From contig JANFNE010000003.1 in NCBI GenBank assembly GCA_024867545.1, positions 806,001 to 870,000 of the forward strand: DNA of 64,000 bases, given 5' to 3'. The notes under the pieces were generated by a model. The model did no database searches, was not told the DNA's origin, and was given only the letters and a program-made list of their open reading frames with translations. Of this stretch, positions 10,685 to 21,150 are shown piece by piece (position 1 is the first letter of the stretch; each line of letters opens with the position of its first letter). Position numbers and translations under genes: made by a program. The stretch comes from Phytopythium helicoides. Lineage: Eukaryota > Oomycota > Peronosporomycetes > Pythiales > Pythiaceae.

Positions 10685-12244
10685 ATGGACATCGTCACGA
10701 CCTCCAACTTCCACGCGACGCTGCTGCGCGGTGCGTGCGCTCTGCGCCGCGCGACTCGGTGGCCGGATGTGGACTCACCGCTGGCGACGCGCAGGACAAG
10801 TCAGCGTCGTCTTCCTGCCGGCAGAGTTCATCCGCCAGAGCAGCTGGCCGCTCCTCAAGTGCGTGGCGGCGGTGGCGCCGATTGCGTGGTCGTCGATGCT
10901 CTCGCTGACCGTCGTTTTGGTGGTGGTGATGATGATGACGCAGCCTGCTGCTCTACGGCGGATGCGGCTTCGACGAGAACGAGAGCGGATGCGTCGTGGG
11001 CGAGAGCCACGTGTGCCGCTCGGTGCAGACCGAGATCTTTTCGGTCGCGTGGGACCGCGACGGCGCCACGCTCTTCATGGACCCCAGCGGCGTCGACATG
11101 TTCAAGCGCGCGGTACGGTTGGGCTATTGCGGGGTGCTTCATGGTGGCCTTTGCTCCATTGCTCACGGCGCATGCTGCTCTCACTTCGTCAGGGCGTCGA
11201 CAAGATGATCACCATCGCGCCGCAGCAGTGGCGCGCCATCCAGGTTAGTAGTTTGGACGAGAGTGGTACTGTCCGTGATGGCCTCTGTGCATTGCTGATC
11301 ACTGCTGCCGTGATGGTACAGATTCACCTGGGACCCATGGTCGCCGAGTTCCCGGGTGTTGTCAGCTTCCTGTCTAAGCTGCTCGCAGAGGACCAGATCA
11401 GTATCCTCAACATGAGCACGTACGACACGGACGTCATTTACGTGCAGGAGCAAGACCTGGATCTTGCCATCTCGTGCCTCAAGTCCAAGCTCTCGCGCGG
11501 TCTGCACGGTCTGAAAGAGGTCAGTTCGTGCTTCTGGAATTTGCAGCCTGTATTCCTATCGGTGCTCACTGGGCATGTTGCTTGCATTACAAAGGCTAAA
11601 GACGCGGAGAGTGCGCGCGACCCAGTGTCGCCGACGTCTGCAGATGAGGCCGAGGCAAAGCTGTCCTCGGACGAATGCGACACCGGAGAGACGGCACTAT
11701 CAGTCGCAGGGATTGTAGATTCTGGGCAATATCTCGTCGGTGCGTTGTGCTTTGATTGACACTTTTCGAATCATAACATGCTGACGGCTTCTCGTTTGAT
11801 ACAACAGTGTATCCAGAGTCGCTGGTGCTGGTGCGGCTACAAAAAGAGGCGCTGCGCGAGAACGCGTACGGCTTAACCCAGCTCGTACTCATGTCAGACT
11901 CGGTGGATGCCGAGCACGAACTGGGTGCTGGGTTCTCGTTCTGGTGCTACTGCGAGACAGCAGAGGAGGTGAGCCTCATCATGCATGAGCGCTGCCTCTC
12001 GGCTTTCTCAGAGGAGTCGATGATCGTGTCTCCCGACCGATGGCGTGCTATCAAGCTGTGCGGTCGCACATACGGCTTCGACGAGACCGGTATCGTTGCT
12101 GCCATGTCCGGCTGCAGTACGGACACCCAGGTGCTCAACATCAGTTGCTTCGGCTCCAACGTGACTCTCGTGCTCGACCACATGGTGGACGAGTCACTCG
12201 AGGTGCTGTGCGAGTCGCTGCAGATCTCCCGGGTCGTGCGGTGA
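10685..12244 (+). CDS. CASTOR/GATSL-like ACT-domain protein
   Basis: Seven exons: 10685..10730, 10795..10858, 10944..11112, 11193..11243, 11322..11519, 11595..11739 and 11808..12244. The frame closes at 369 residues (human CASTOR1 is about 329). The C-terminal two thirds align with the paired ACT modules of CASTOR1/2: EFPGVVSFLSKLLAEDQISI, NMSTYDTDVIYVQEQDL, then GFDETGIVAAMS and a closing ISCFGSNVTLVLDH. In animals CASTOR proteins bind arginine at the ACT interface and restrain GATOR2/mTORC1. Whether the oomycete protein senses arginine is inference. Odd points: intron 11520..11594 is 75 nt and stop-free in frame, so retention would simply insert 25 residues; and a low-complexity acidic insert (about SARDPVSPTSADEAEAK) separates the two ACT halves. 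Its 3' end faces the next gene. Confidence 0.8.
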
Positions 12245-12478
12245 TCACCTCGCCACACCAAGGCCACTCAGGAGCGAGTCATTGCACAGGCTCTCAGTTT
12301 TGACACGAATATGTATTGGCTGATGCTGGCTGACATCAAACTGTTTTTTGTTCTAGCGCCAGCATGATGTAGCTGACAACAAGCACACACGAATCACACT
12401 CGTCTTTTTCACATTCATTGGAGTTGCCAACACTCAAAATACCGTTGGGTGGTCGACGATCGCATGCCTGACGACCAC

Positions 12479-14896
12479 CTACAGCTCGACGCCATCCTGC
12501 TTACGCTTTTCAGCCTGCAGCATCGTCCGCCGTTCCTTCAGTGCACCCAGCTCTGTGCGAATGTCATTTCTCCGCGCGTTGATCTTGCGCAGCTCATCGC
12601 CCTGAGGCTTCTGCGCCAAGCTCTTGGATAGAGCCGCCTGCTCCTCCTTGAGCTTCTTGATCTTCTCGTCGACCTCTTGCATTGCCGTCTCCATCTGCAA
12701 ATCATGACGCACACACAAACAAAACCAGGTTAGATTGTCAAAACCGACTTCATGCAACATGTCCAGAACGCACCTTCTTCTTCGACTTGAATTTGAGGTC
12801 TGCCTTCTTTTCGACCACCTGGTTAAATAGCGTCTTGCTCTCTTCTTCGACGGCCAGGCGGTGCTGTCGCACGGCTTCGAGCTTCGCGTGTAATTGCCGC
12901 ACCTTCTCCATCTCCGCCTTCAGCTCCTTTGCGACTGGGTCTTGTGCATCCACGTTTGCTTTTGCCTTGTACTGCTCCAAACGTTTCTTTGCGTCGTCAA
13001 CGGCGGCGGCAAGCTGCTTGTTATCACGCTTGTAACGAAGACGTGCAGTCGCCAATGCCTTCGCCTTCTCTTCCAACGCCTGGTTTGCCGCTAGCATTTC
13101 GGCATTCAGCGCTCGCTGCTCCTCGTTCTATCAAAGTCAGGGAAAATGTGGTCAGCGTACTCGTATAAATTAGCTCACGTGGTCATACAAAACAACGTAC
13201 CGCGACCATATCCTTCTCAGTCTGTGGGCCAAACATACGTCGAGGCACAAACAACAAAGTGAGAACCCATGAAACGAAATGTCAGAATGATTAGGCTACA
13301 TACCGCTTCCTTTCGCAGCGCATCAACCGTTCCGCGGTGAGTCGCAACACTTTCTTGCAGCGTCTCATTCTCTTGCTTGATCTTTTTGTACTGCGCCATC
13401 AAAGCTTCATACTTCTTCTTCTGGCTCACCAGTTCCTTCGACTGCTTGTCGTGTTGGGATCGCAGATCCTTCTCCAGCGACTTCGAGCGGGCCGTCGCTT
13501 CCTTGATCTGCTCTTCCAAATTTGCCGTTTTCTCGCGCATGAGCTCGTCGGTCGGTGCGTTGGTCACGTCGTGCGCATTGACGAGCCACATTACGTCCGA
13601 AAGATTGATGCTCTGGTAATCCTTGGTGTTATCTTTTTTGCCGCGATGAGCAAAGTTGACGTTTACTCGGAAACCCGATTGCGTTTTCTGAGCCGTGCGG
13701 TAGAATGGGTCGTCGTCATCATCAATGGGGTTTCCATACGGGCTCGACTCGCCGACTGGTCCAGACTCAGACGCCCACGTATTGGACGCAGAGGAAGACC
13801 CCAACCCGGCATCGCCAGACTCGGTAGGTGATGCTGGAGGAACCGAGGCATCTTCAATTGGCTGCCTGTAACGAATCCACCGACGACGACGAACCGCATC
13901 GCTCGGATGCCGAGACGCGTGGCAAAGGTCATCATTAAGAAGGCGAACAATCTCAACGAAATCAGCAGCATACGTCCAGCCTGTCGATGAAGCCAAGTGG
14001 AGGCTTAGTTAGGCACGAATGTAGCAAAGTTCCTTGCGAACAACCCTCCTTACCGTCCCGATCAACAGAAGTGTAGTTTTGGTCTATCTCCCACTCCGTT
14101 GACCATTCGTACCCGGCCGGAAGCTCGACTTCCGGGAAGGTGTCGTGCCCCGACCCTGCTGCTGCATCTTTGTCACTATACTTTTTCGGGTCTCCAGGCT
14201 GGAGTTTGCCTTCAAGCCGCTCGTTCTCGAAAATCTCGCTGACAACTTGTCCGTCTCGGTCAACTTCCTGCGAGTTGCGTGGCTGCATCGACTTGGTCGA
14301 TCCGCCGGTGCCCGAACTATTTAGCGTCGTCTGTAGTCGCGTGTTAGCCTGGTTGATGAGCCCGACCATGCGCGATACGCCGAAAAAAACACCGGTGCCT
14401 TTCGTTCCTGACGGGGTCTCGGATCCTGCAAGCCAATGACAACCACAACGCGCGTTAGTGCTTCTAGCTTCAGGCGCCGCAGCGCTTTCTAGCGCTCCCA
14501 ACGCCAGCGTGAGCGCTCTAGGGTGGCGACGAGAAGCAGGCAGGCAAGGTGAGGCATACGCTTGGGCTCCGCGTCCGTGGGTTTGTCCCATTGCGTGTGG
14601 CCGGACGCGAGATGCAGGTAATAGTCCTTCCCTGTGTGCCTGCTACTGATCAGACGCCACCCTGGAGGCAGCTCGTCCTCGGTACCTGCAGTGCTGGCGC
14701 CGTTGGCGTTGGCGGCGGCCGTAGCGGCCGCACTCTCGAGGCTGGATGACCCAGGCAGGATGGAACCGCCGCTAATGGCGCTCATGGTCGCGCCGAAGAT
14801 GCTGCTGGCCGTGCTGGTCGCGCCATTGCTGCTACTACTGCTGTTGTTGTTGTTGTTGGACGAGTTGCCGCCCGCGAAGCGCAGGCGCGAGATCAT
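12479..14896 (-). CDS. WW domain + dysferlin domain + coiled-coil protein
   Basis: Six exons: 14896..14560, 14425..14054, 13980..13304, 13221..13201 (only 21 nt), 13127..12774 and 12694..12479. Introns are 134, 73, 82, 73 and 79 nt; the sum closes at 658 residues. Start is the ATG at 14896; the upstream open frame lacks an ATG. Domains in order: Asn/Ser-rich head; WW domain at about 80-112 (LPPGWRLISS, HTQWDKP); a dysferlin-type pair at about 195-270, with EWSTEWEID and GWTYAADF followed by RRRRWIRYRQ, as in DysF modules of peroxins and ferlins; an acidic linker; then long coiled coil from about 380 to the end (heptads around EEQIKEATARSKSLEKDL and EQYKAKANVDA). WW modules bind proline-rich ligands; DysF modules occur on membrane proteins. 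No transmembrane helix is seen, so this looks like a peripheral adaptor. Function unknown. Confidence 0.8.
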
Positions 14897-15339
14897 GATG
14901 ATGCCGGGGCCTTCCGCGGGTCGTTTCGCGGGTTCTACCGCGCCAAATCGGGCGAGAGCGGGCTCGGAGCGAAGCGCGAGGCGAGCGCCGGTCGGGGCGC
15001 GAGGGGCGAGGGCGAGGAGGGGGCTGGCGCGTCCGCAGTCGCGCAGCAAGCGGCCGTCGAGGCGTCGACCTTCTCTTCCCGGCCTTTCTCCCCCTTTCTA
15101 CACGTAGGAGCTTGATCAAGCGAGATGCCACTGTCCTCCGTACTGTTGGTTTCGCGCTAGGTCCGGTCCCCCGGATCCCTCTACAGCGGACACGCATCCC
15201 TCTACAGCGACATGAGGACATCCATTTTTGGGCTGCAAGTTGAACTGCAACGCGGTCAAGTGCACTTTCTCGCCTGTAGGACTCGCGTCGGCACTATTCC
15301 CGGCCTCATTGCGGCCTCGCACTGGTCCAATCGAAGTCC
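14897..15339. promoter_or_regulatory. Divergent promoter, WW/dysferlin gene / EXO70
   Basis: A 443-bp spacer. A CCAAT box lies at 15327-15331, only 9 bp before the EXO70 ATG, so it more likely acts on an upstream start site or is incidental. A 15-bp direct repeat (ATCCCTCTACAGCGG then ATCCCTCTACAGCGA) is seen at about 15174-15211. No other gene is visible; open frames on both strands here reflect GC content. Confidence 0.35.
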
Positions 15340-17508
15340 ATGGAGATCTACGGCTCGTTCCGCGATGACGTGGAGCGCATCCGCGGCGCGCTGGGCGACA
15401 ACCAGGTGCGGAGCGGGCGACTTGCTGGGGGGTGGCGGACGACTGACGGAGAAATCGACGGACAGGCCCAGATGAGCCACGTGGGCGCGTCGCTCGTGGC
15501 CTTCCAGGCCGGACTGCTCGGCGTGGAGAAGGAGATGCTGCCCATCTACACGCTGACCGAGAAGCTGCGCGCCACGCAAAAGAACATTGACCTGTGCGTG
15601 CACGAGCTGCAGCACATCAACAGGAACTTTGTCGTCGCTCAGGAGGTGCGTCCGTCCATCATACGCAAAGCCAAAAGATACGGTGTTCTAACTGCTTGAT
15701 GGCTTTCAGCTCGCTCCTACGCTCGCTGGTACCAAGTTCGACCTTGACGAGTACGTCAAGGCGCTGCAAAAGCTTCTGGCAGCGATTGCATTTCTGGAAG
15801 GCCACCGCTTCTACGAAGGCTCGGCCAAGGCTCTTGAGCAGGCAAAAGAGCTGCTCAGTCAAGCAAGAAAGAAGCTAAAAGCCGAATTTGCGGGAGCTGT
15901 CGGGGTATTATCTCGAGGCAGTCGAGATGGTGACGCCAGTGTGGTATGGAGCAAGCCGACGCAAAAGGATATGACTCGCGTAACACAACTGCTCCGTTGC
16001 CTCCTTAGTGCCAACATGGATCAGACAGATCTTCTAACTGAGTACAGCAAGCAGCGCTTCCAGGTCGTCAAGATGTTTCTCAGCGATGAGTCACAGCCAA
16101 ACTCGCTCGGGTTTGACTGCAACGAACCGATACCACAACTAGCCAAGCGGTTGAAAGACATCGAGACTACCATCAGAGCTGAAAAATTACTGTCGGATTG
16201 CATTTTCTCTGCGGAGGAGCTAGCTAATGCCGCATTTAGATATGCGAGTTATCCCATTCTGCTTGCGTTGAAGACTGATCTGGGAGCTCCAGCAAAACAC
16301 CAAGGAGGCTCCAAGCAACAAGCGCTTTTCAGAATGCTTCTCCTTCACGAGATCCTCGTCGAGCGAATAAACGACTTTGAAGCTCTCCTGCTTCCCCCAT
16401 TGTTGCTTCGCGATCGAAAAGGAGTGGGTCTCGATGATCCGTGGGTGCTTTCCAAATTGCTAAGTAGCACCGTAGCCGACGTAGCGCAGGCAACCAAGCA
16501 GAACTTATTTAGCTTTCAACTCGAGATGACAGAGCAGTTGGTCTCAAATGATCGCACAATCACAAGAGATGGAAATGTCCATGCAGTGTCCAGTCATGTA
16601 AGGATTTGCAGTAAATTGTTTTTGCTCGTCAACCAACAGCTCATACTAACCAAACTCCTGATCGATATAGACTCTGAGCTTTATTCGTCAACTCTGCGAG
16701 CACACAAAGCAGCTGCGCATTTTACTTGCAAAAGACTCGAACCAAACACCAACATCATTCATTGAGACCGCAGTCATGCAACTTGTCGAATCGCTGCAGT
16801 CCAAGAGCTCTCAATTCAAGGGGAGGGGTGACCTAAAATGCCTGTTCCTCGCAAACAATTTCAGTTACATTGCAAACTCGATCCCGAGGTGTTCGCAGAG
16901 CGGCGAAGCTGACCTCGACGCATATCTGCAGAAAGAGATCAAACCACGGATTGAGGAGCTTCGGGACAAATCTATTTCCCAGTTTGTTCAGGGAAGTTAC
17001 GGGTCGTTCAAGGAGTACTTAGTCGATCCCAAAGAGACTTTACACTATGCCAAGGGTGGCTCACTCTTAACGCTTGAAAGCGGGCGTCTTCTGAAGGAGA
17101 AGTTTGCGGTACGTCATCCTTACGTAAGGTGGGGAGTTTTGAAATGATGCTAACGATTGTGGTATTTGTATGGCAGCGATTCAATACGGAAATTGAAGCA
17201 ATACACAAGACTCAGCGGTTGTACGTTGTGACGGAGCCTAATGTTCGCTTGCAGCTCATCCAAGAAGCCGTCGATGCCGTGATTCCACAGTACACAGTCT
17301 TCTACGACAAGTAAGCGCAGCGTGTTTTTTTTTTCTGTTTGAACGACACAAATATTTAACGGCTATGAGGGATGTCGATAGGTATTCAGTGGTACATTTC
17401 TCCAAGAAAAACTCGTCCAAATATCTCAAGTACAAGCCCAAGGCCGCAGAGCAGCTGCTGCGCGAGCTCTTCCTGGGTGAAGTCATGAGCAGCGAGAGTC
17501 AGGCGTAG
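15340..17508 (+). CDS. EXO70: EXO70, exocyst subunit
   Basis: Exocyst component that tethers secretory vesicles to PI(4,5)P2-containing plasma membrane. Exons are 15340..15405, about 15466..15645, 15710..16597, 16671..17108, 17177..17310 and 17382..17508. Introns: the first ends at AG 15465 or 15471 (60 or 66 nt, both in frame and stop-free); the others are 64, 73, 68 and 71 nt, and the 73-nt one has a perfect TACTAAC branch site. Family features are the N-terminal coiled-coil (NIDLCVHELQHINRNF), the helical rods, and the C-terminal phosphoinositide-binding block: VIPQYTVFYDKYSVVHFSKK followed by KYLKYKP and QLLRELFLGE. The segment at about 15887-15960 is less conserved and might hide a small frame error. 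Tail-to-tail with the SMP-30-like gene, 11 bp between stop codons. Confidence 0.9.
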
Positions 17509-17519
17509 GACTCTTCTGA

Positions 17520-18519
17520 TCATCGTGTCGGAAGTCGGTGGATTGAGTTGGTTGATGCCTCGGTTATAAGCAGAAAATCTTCGTCTGCACTGAAAGATCG
17601 ACAGAGACCACCATAGAAGTTAGGTGATCGAAAAGTGTGATCAATGAAAAGCTGCAATTGTTGCCGATCTCCAGTAGTTGGAGTACTCACCTCAAGCAAA
17701 CACCGGTGATCTCCGTTCCAGGGATTTCTAGCGTTCGAATTAACTCTCCATCTCGAGACAAGATAGAGATCTTGCCGTGTGAAGAGCTTCCACCTAACAC
17801 CAGCACCGTGTCAGCAGAGTTCGATGTTTCCCGAATGCCATAGCGACGAGTGTGTGCTTGCCTGCAAAGTCGTAGTGGCCGACGTAGAGCAGTCCATTGA
17901 TGTCGCAGGCGACGCAGGACGGCCCCATGCCGCCCGAAAACTGATGAAAGACGCTCATGTGGTACGCATTCCCCGGTCTCGCACGTAGTCTCAGCACGCG
18001 GTTGCGCATCGTCTCGGCCACGAAAACTGCGTCCGGGTTGGAGGAGACCGCGATACCCCACGGGTGTGCGAGGCACTCAAGCGCCAACGGTCGTAGCACT
18101 TGACCTCCACTGGGACTCGGGGCGATACAGTAGACGCTGCCCCACGGTTTCTCGATCGTCGTCTCGCCCAGCGGCCCGCTGTCAGTGAAGAAGAGCGCGC
18201 CGTCGGCCGCGAAGGCGATGCCGTTGGGCCCCCGCAGCGCGCGGTCTTCGTACGCCTTGACCATGACGCCCGGCTGCGACGACGCGCCATCCACGCGCAG
18301 TACGGCGCCGTGGCCCGCGTCGGCGATGTGCAGGCGTCCGCTCTGGTCCAGCTGCGCCCCCATGGGCTCGCCGCCCGTGAAGGCCACAACCGCGTGCGCC
18401 TCGCCCTGCCACCGGAAGACCTCGCCGGAGCCCGCCGACACGTAGTACACGGCGTCGCCGCCCGCCGCGTCCACGAACGGGCTGCATATCTTGGCGCCTC
18501 GGCAGCGCGCGGCCTCCAT
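17520..18519 (-). CDS. SMP-30/gluconolactonase/strictosidine-synthase-like beta-propeller
   Basis: Three exons, 18519..17862, 17793..17691 and 17589..17520, give 276 residues. The first intron (17861..17794, 68 nt) is a GC-AG intron: exon GCAG then GCAAGC, acceptor TTAG. The second (17690..17590, 101 nt) has an ideal GTGAGT donor and TTTCAG acceptor. Propeller repeats are visible: GGEPMGAQLD, RLHIADAG, GPNGIAFAADGALFFTDSG, HPWGIAVSS, then after splicing TGVCLSADEDFLLITEAST, which is the expected last blade. Calcium-binding hydrolases such as gluconolactonase and paraoxonase-like enzymes share the fold; the substrate is not predictable. No signal peptide is seen with ATG 18519. Without the second splice the protein would stop at TGVCLR and lose the last blade. 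Confidence 0.8.
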
Positions 18520-18623
18520 GGCGGTGCCACCAATGACCCGCCGCCGCGTCTTTTCAAGATCGACGCGGAGGTCGCGTGAAGGTAGCGAGGCGCGCCGCAA
18601 CGGATGGCCGTCACTTTGTCGGC
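18520..18623. promoter_or_regulatory. Short divergent promoter, SMP-30-like / METTL
   Basis: Only 104 bp separate two head-to-head start codons. CCAAT is at 18530-18534. Any promoter must be shared or extend into one of the coding regions. Confidence 0.4.
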
Positions 18624-19837
18624 ATGGGCGACGCGAACAAGGAGCTGGAGGCGCTCGTGGCGCAGGCGGGCGTGGAGAAGCTCGTGCTGGAAGACCCGCA
18701 GCGCGTGGTGTGCGACGACGAGTGGAACGAGCAGCGCGAGCAGCTGGCGCGCGAGCTGCTGAGCAAGGACACGTCCTCTATCCCCGAGTTCTGGCAGCGT
18801 ACGCGGCGCGAGGCTCGGCGCAGCACGGCGTGGCAGCGACTGACTCGCGGCGTGCCGTGCAGACAAGTACGAGAAGGAGGCCGCCAAGAACTGGGACAAG
18901 TTCTACAAGCGCAACACCACCAACTTCTACAAGGACCGGTGCGGCGCTGCGATCACTTGCCGCCTTCTCCTTGCGCTGACCTGCGAGTGACGCAGCCACT
19001 ACCTGCACCTCGTCTTCCCGGACCTCGGCCAAGTCCCGCCGGTGAGCTCTTCTCCGTTGCCGAGGGTTGAACTGGCACTCCTGAGCACTGACCGCGTCCG
19101 CGCAGGAGGGAGAGACGCGGAAGCTAATAGAGGTCGGATGTGGCGTCGGCAACGCGGCGCTACCGCTTCTCGAGGTCAACCCAGGGCTCAACATTGTGTG
19201 CATCGACTTTGCCGCGTCGGCCATCGACCTACTCAAGGTCTGTGCTTTTCCTCTCATTATACGTGGATACTTCAGCGTGTCTCTGACTTCTCTCTCTGTT
19301 CTCGCCAAGCAGAAGCAGCCGCTGTACGATGAGGCGCGAGTGGCGGCGTCTGTGTGTGATATCACCAATGACGAATTGCCTCCCGCAGCGTTCGAGGATG
19401 GAGGCGTCGACTTTGCTCTCTTCCTCTTCTGCCTATCAGCTCTGCATCCCGACAAGATGTCGGCAGCTGTGGCCAAGGTGGTCGCTGCCATCAAGCCAGG
19501 CGGCAAGCTCTTCTTCCGTGACTATGGACGCTACGACCAGGCTCAGCTGCGCTTCAAGCCGGGTCACAAGCTCCAGGAGAACTTCTACGTGCGCCAGGAC
19601 AACACGCGGGCGTACTACTTCACAACCGAGGAGGTTGAGAAGCTTTTCACAGACGCAGGGCTCGAGGTTGTCGAGAACGAGTACATCCGCCGCCAGTACG
19701 TCAACCGGCAGCAGAATGTTGTGCGGTTCCGCGTCTGGATCCACTCCATCTTCCGAAAACCCGTTGCCTCGAGTGAGTCTAATGCGACCGCTGAGAGTGA
19801 GGTTGCTGACGCCTCCGAGGCGAAGGAATCGTCATGA
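18624..19837 (+). CDS. METTL2/6/8-type tRNA 3-methylcytidine methyltransferase
   Basis: SAM-dependent enzyme family that methylates C32 of selected tRNAs. Exons are 18624..18798, 18863..18938, 18996..19041, 19106..19237 and 19313..19837; introns of 64, 57, 64 and 75 nt; 317 residues. Signatures: NWDKFYKRNTTNFYKDRHYL at the N-terminus, SAM-binding IEVGCGVGNAALPLL, then CLSALHPDKM, and the family-specific FFRDYGRYDQAQLRFKPG followed by ENFYVRQDNTRAYYFT. The 75-nt intron is stop-free in frame, so an unspliced form would carry 25 extra residues inside the Rossmann fold. The short tail after IFRKP is disordered and acidic. Which member (METTL2, 6 or 8 type) cannot be fixed by eye; the size and lack of a long N-terminal extension favour METTL6. 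Confidence 0.9.
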
Positions 19838-19914
19838 AGAAACAGAAAGGGAGACAAACCAACCGAAATCAAAGTAGACTTTGTGAGAATTTGGAGCAAC
19901 TATGCATTCGCTTT

Positions 19915-20963
19915 TTACGCCGCAAGCTTCTTCAGGAGATCGACAAAGATCTCCTTATCGACCTCGGTGACGAGTGTGACGTTGGCTTCGTGGGGCTTGC
20001 AGTCCTCGTTCCATACGCACGCGCCACGGCGCTCGTCGGGCGCCAAGTGGATCGATCCCTTCACTTTCTTGGCGGTCTGAACGTACTTGTCGTGCAGCAG
20101 CACGGCCACTGCGTAGGCGTCACAGGGGATGAAGCCGTCGGGCGAGAACTTGCGATTAAAGTCCCAGATCCTGCGGATATACGCGGCCGTGGGCTTGTTG
20201 GCATCGTGGAAGACGGCGTCGAACGTCTCCCACGGAAGCGTGTTGTCGCTGCACGTCTCGAACGGCACGACCACGAGCTTGTCGGCCGAGCAGTGCTGGT
20301 ACACAATGTCGGTCGCCTCGGGGTCGCACGCGACGTTGAACTCCGAGTGGGGCGTCGTGTTTCCTTCTCCGCGCGAGAGCCCGCCCATGACCACGAGCTG
20401 CTTGAGGTTGTCCGCGAACGCCGGGTCCAGCAGCATGGCGAGCGCCACGTTGGTCAGCGGGCCGATGGCGACCACCACAAGCTCACCGCGGTGCTCGTGG
20501 CTCAGCTCGATGAGCGTGTGCACGGCGTCGTTGCGCTTGGCGACCTTGATCTCCGCCTCGGCGATGCCCGACGCGCCGCCCAGTCCGTCCGGTCCGTGGC
20601 CCTACGAGGCAGCTTAGTGCGTGAGTCTTCCGCTGGTCTCCTCCAGTCGTCCCGGCGAGGCGCCGCACCTCCCAGCGCTCCTCCGTGACGCTAGCGACGA
20701 TGGGTCGAGCTGCTCCGCTGTGGATCGGCACGTCCGAGCGGCCGAGCGCCTCGAGGATGCTGCGCAACGAGCGAGTGAGCGAGGGCGGCGGCGAGCGAGC
20801 GGCTGGGAACGCACTGCGCCACGTTGTGGTCCGCCTGGTGCAGGTCCACGTTGCCGAAGACGGTGGTGACGGCCGCCACCTGCGCGGGGAACGCGTGCAG
20901 CGCCATCATGAGGGCCACCGCGTCGTCCACGCCCGCGTCCGTGTCCACCACCACGCGCGCCAT
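19915..20963 (-). CDS. Inosine-uridine preferring nucleoside hydrolase
   Basis: Cleaves the N-glycosidic bond of ribonucleosides for purine/pyrimidine salvage. Three exons, 20963..20815, 20759..20669 and 20601..19915 (introns of 55 and 67 nt), give 308 residues, the usual family length. The N-terminal calcium/ribose motif DTDAGVDDA is intact, followed by VTTVFGNVDL, GHGPDGLGG, VVVAIGPLTNVA, VVMGG, and EFNVACDPEA, which carries the conserved N and D that ligate calcium and ribose. The C-terminal DAYAVAV block is also present. No signal peptide is seen, so it is probably cytosolic. Same orientation as CYRI, whose stop lies 187 bp upstream of this ATG. Confidence 0.92.
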
Positions 20964-21150
20964 CTCGAGGGAACGACGGGGCGCGTCGCGTGTCAAACGA
21001 GAACCAAGCGAGATTTTACTTTTTTGCGCATGGCTACACAACTGCAACGTCTGGCGGCAGAGCACTCGAGGGTGCGCGGAGGAATAACTTAGGAGGCTCG
21101 GACGGCGGCGGCGGTTGCGCCTGGCAGCGACGAAGCGGGAAGCCGCTTTT

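Noticed and set aside
9661..11248. Long plus-strand frames opposite the AF4-like gene
   Set aside because: Arg/Val-rich antisense of Asp/Ser codon runs, spanning the promoter; not plausible proteins.
14897..15049. N-terminal extension of the WW/dysferlin protein
   Set aside because: The open frame upstream has no ATG and reads as Arg/Ala-rich GC sequence; ATG 14896 is used.
18100..18579. Plus-strand frame opposite the SMP-30-like gene
   Set aside because: Antisense of the beta-propeller; no homology pattern.
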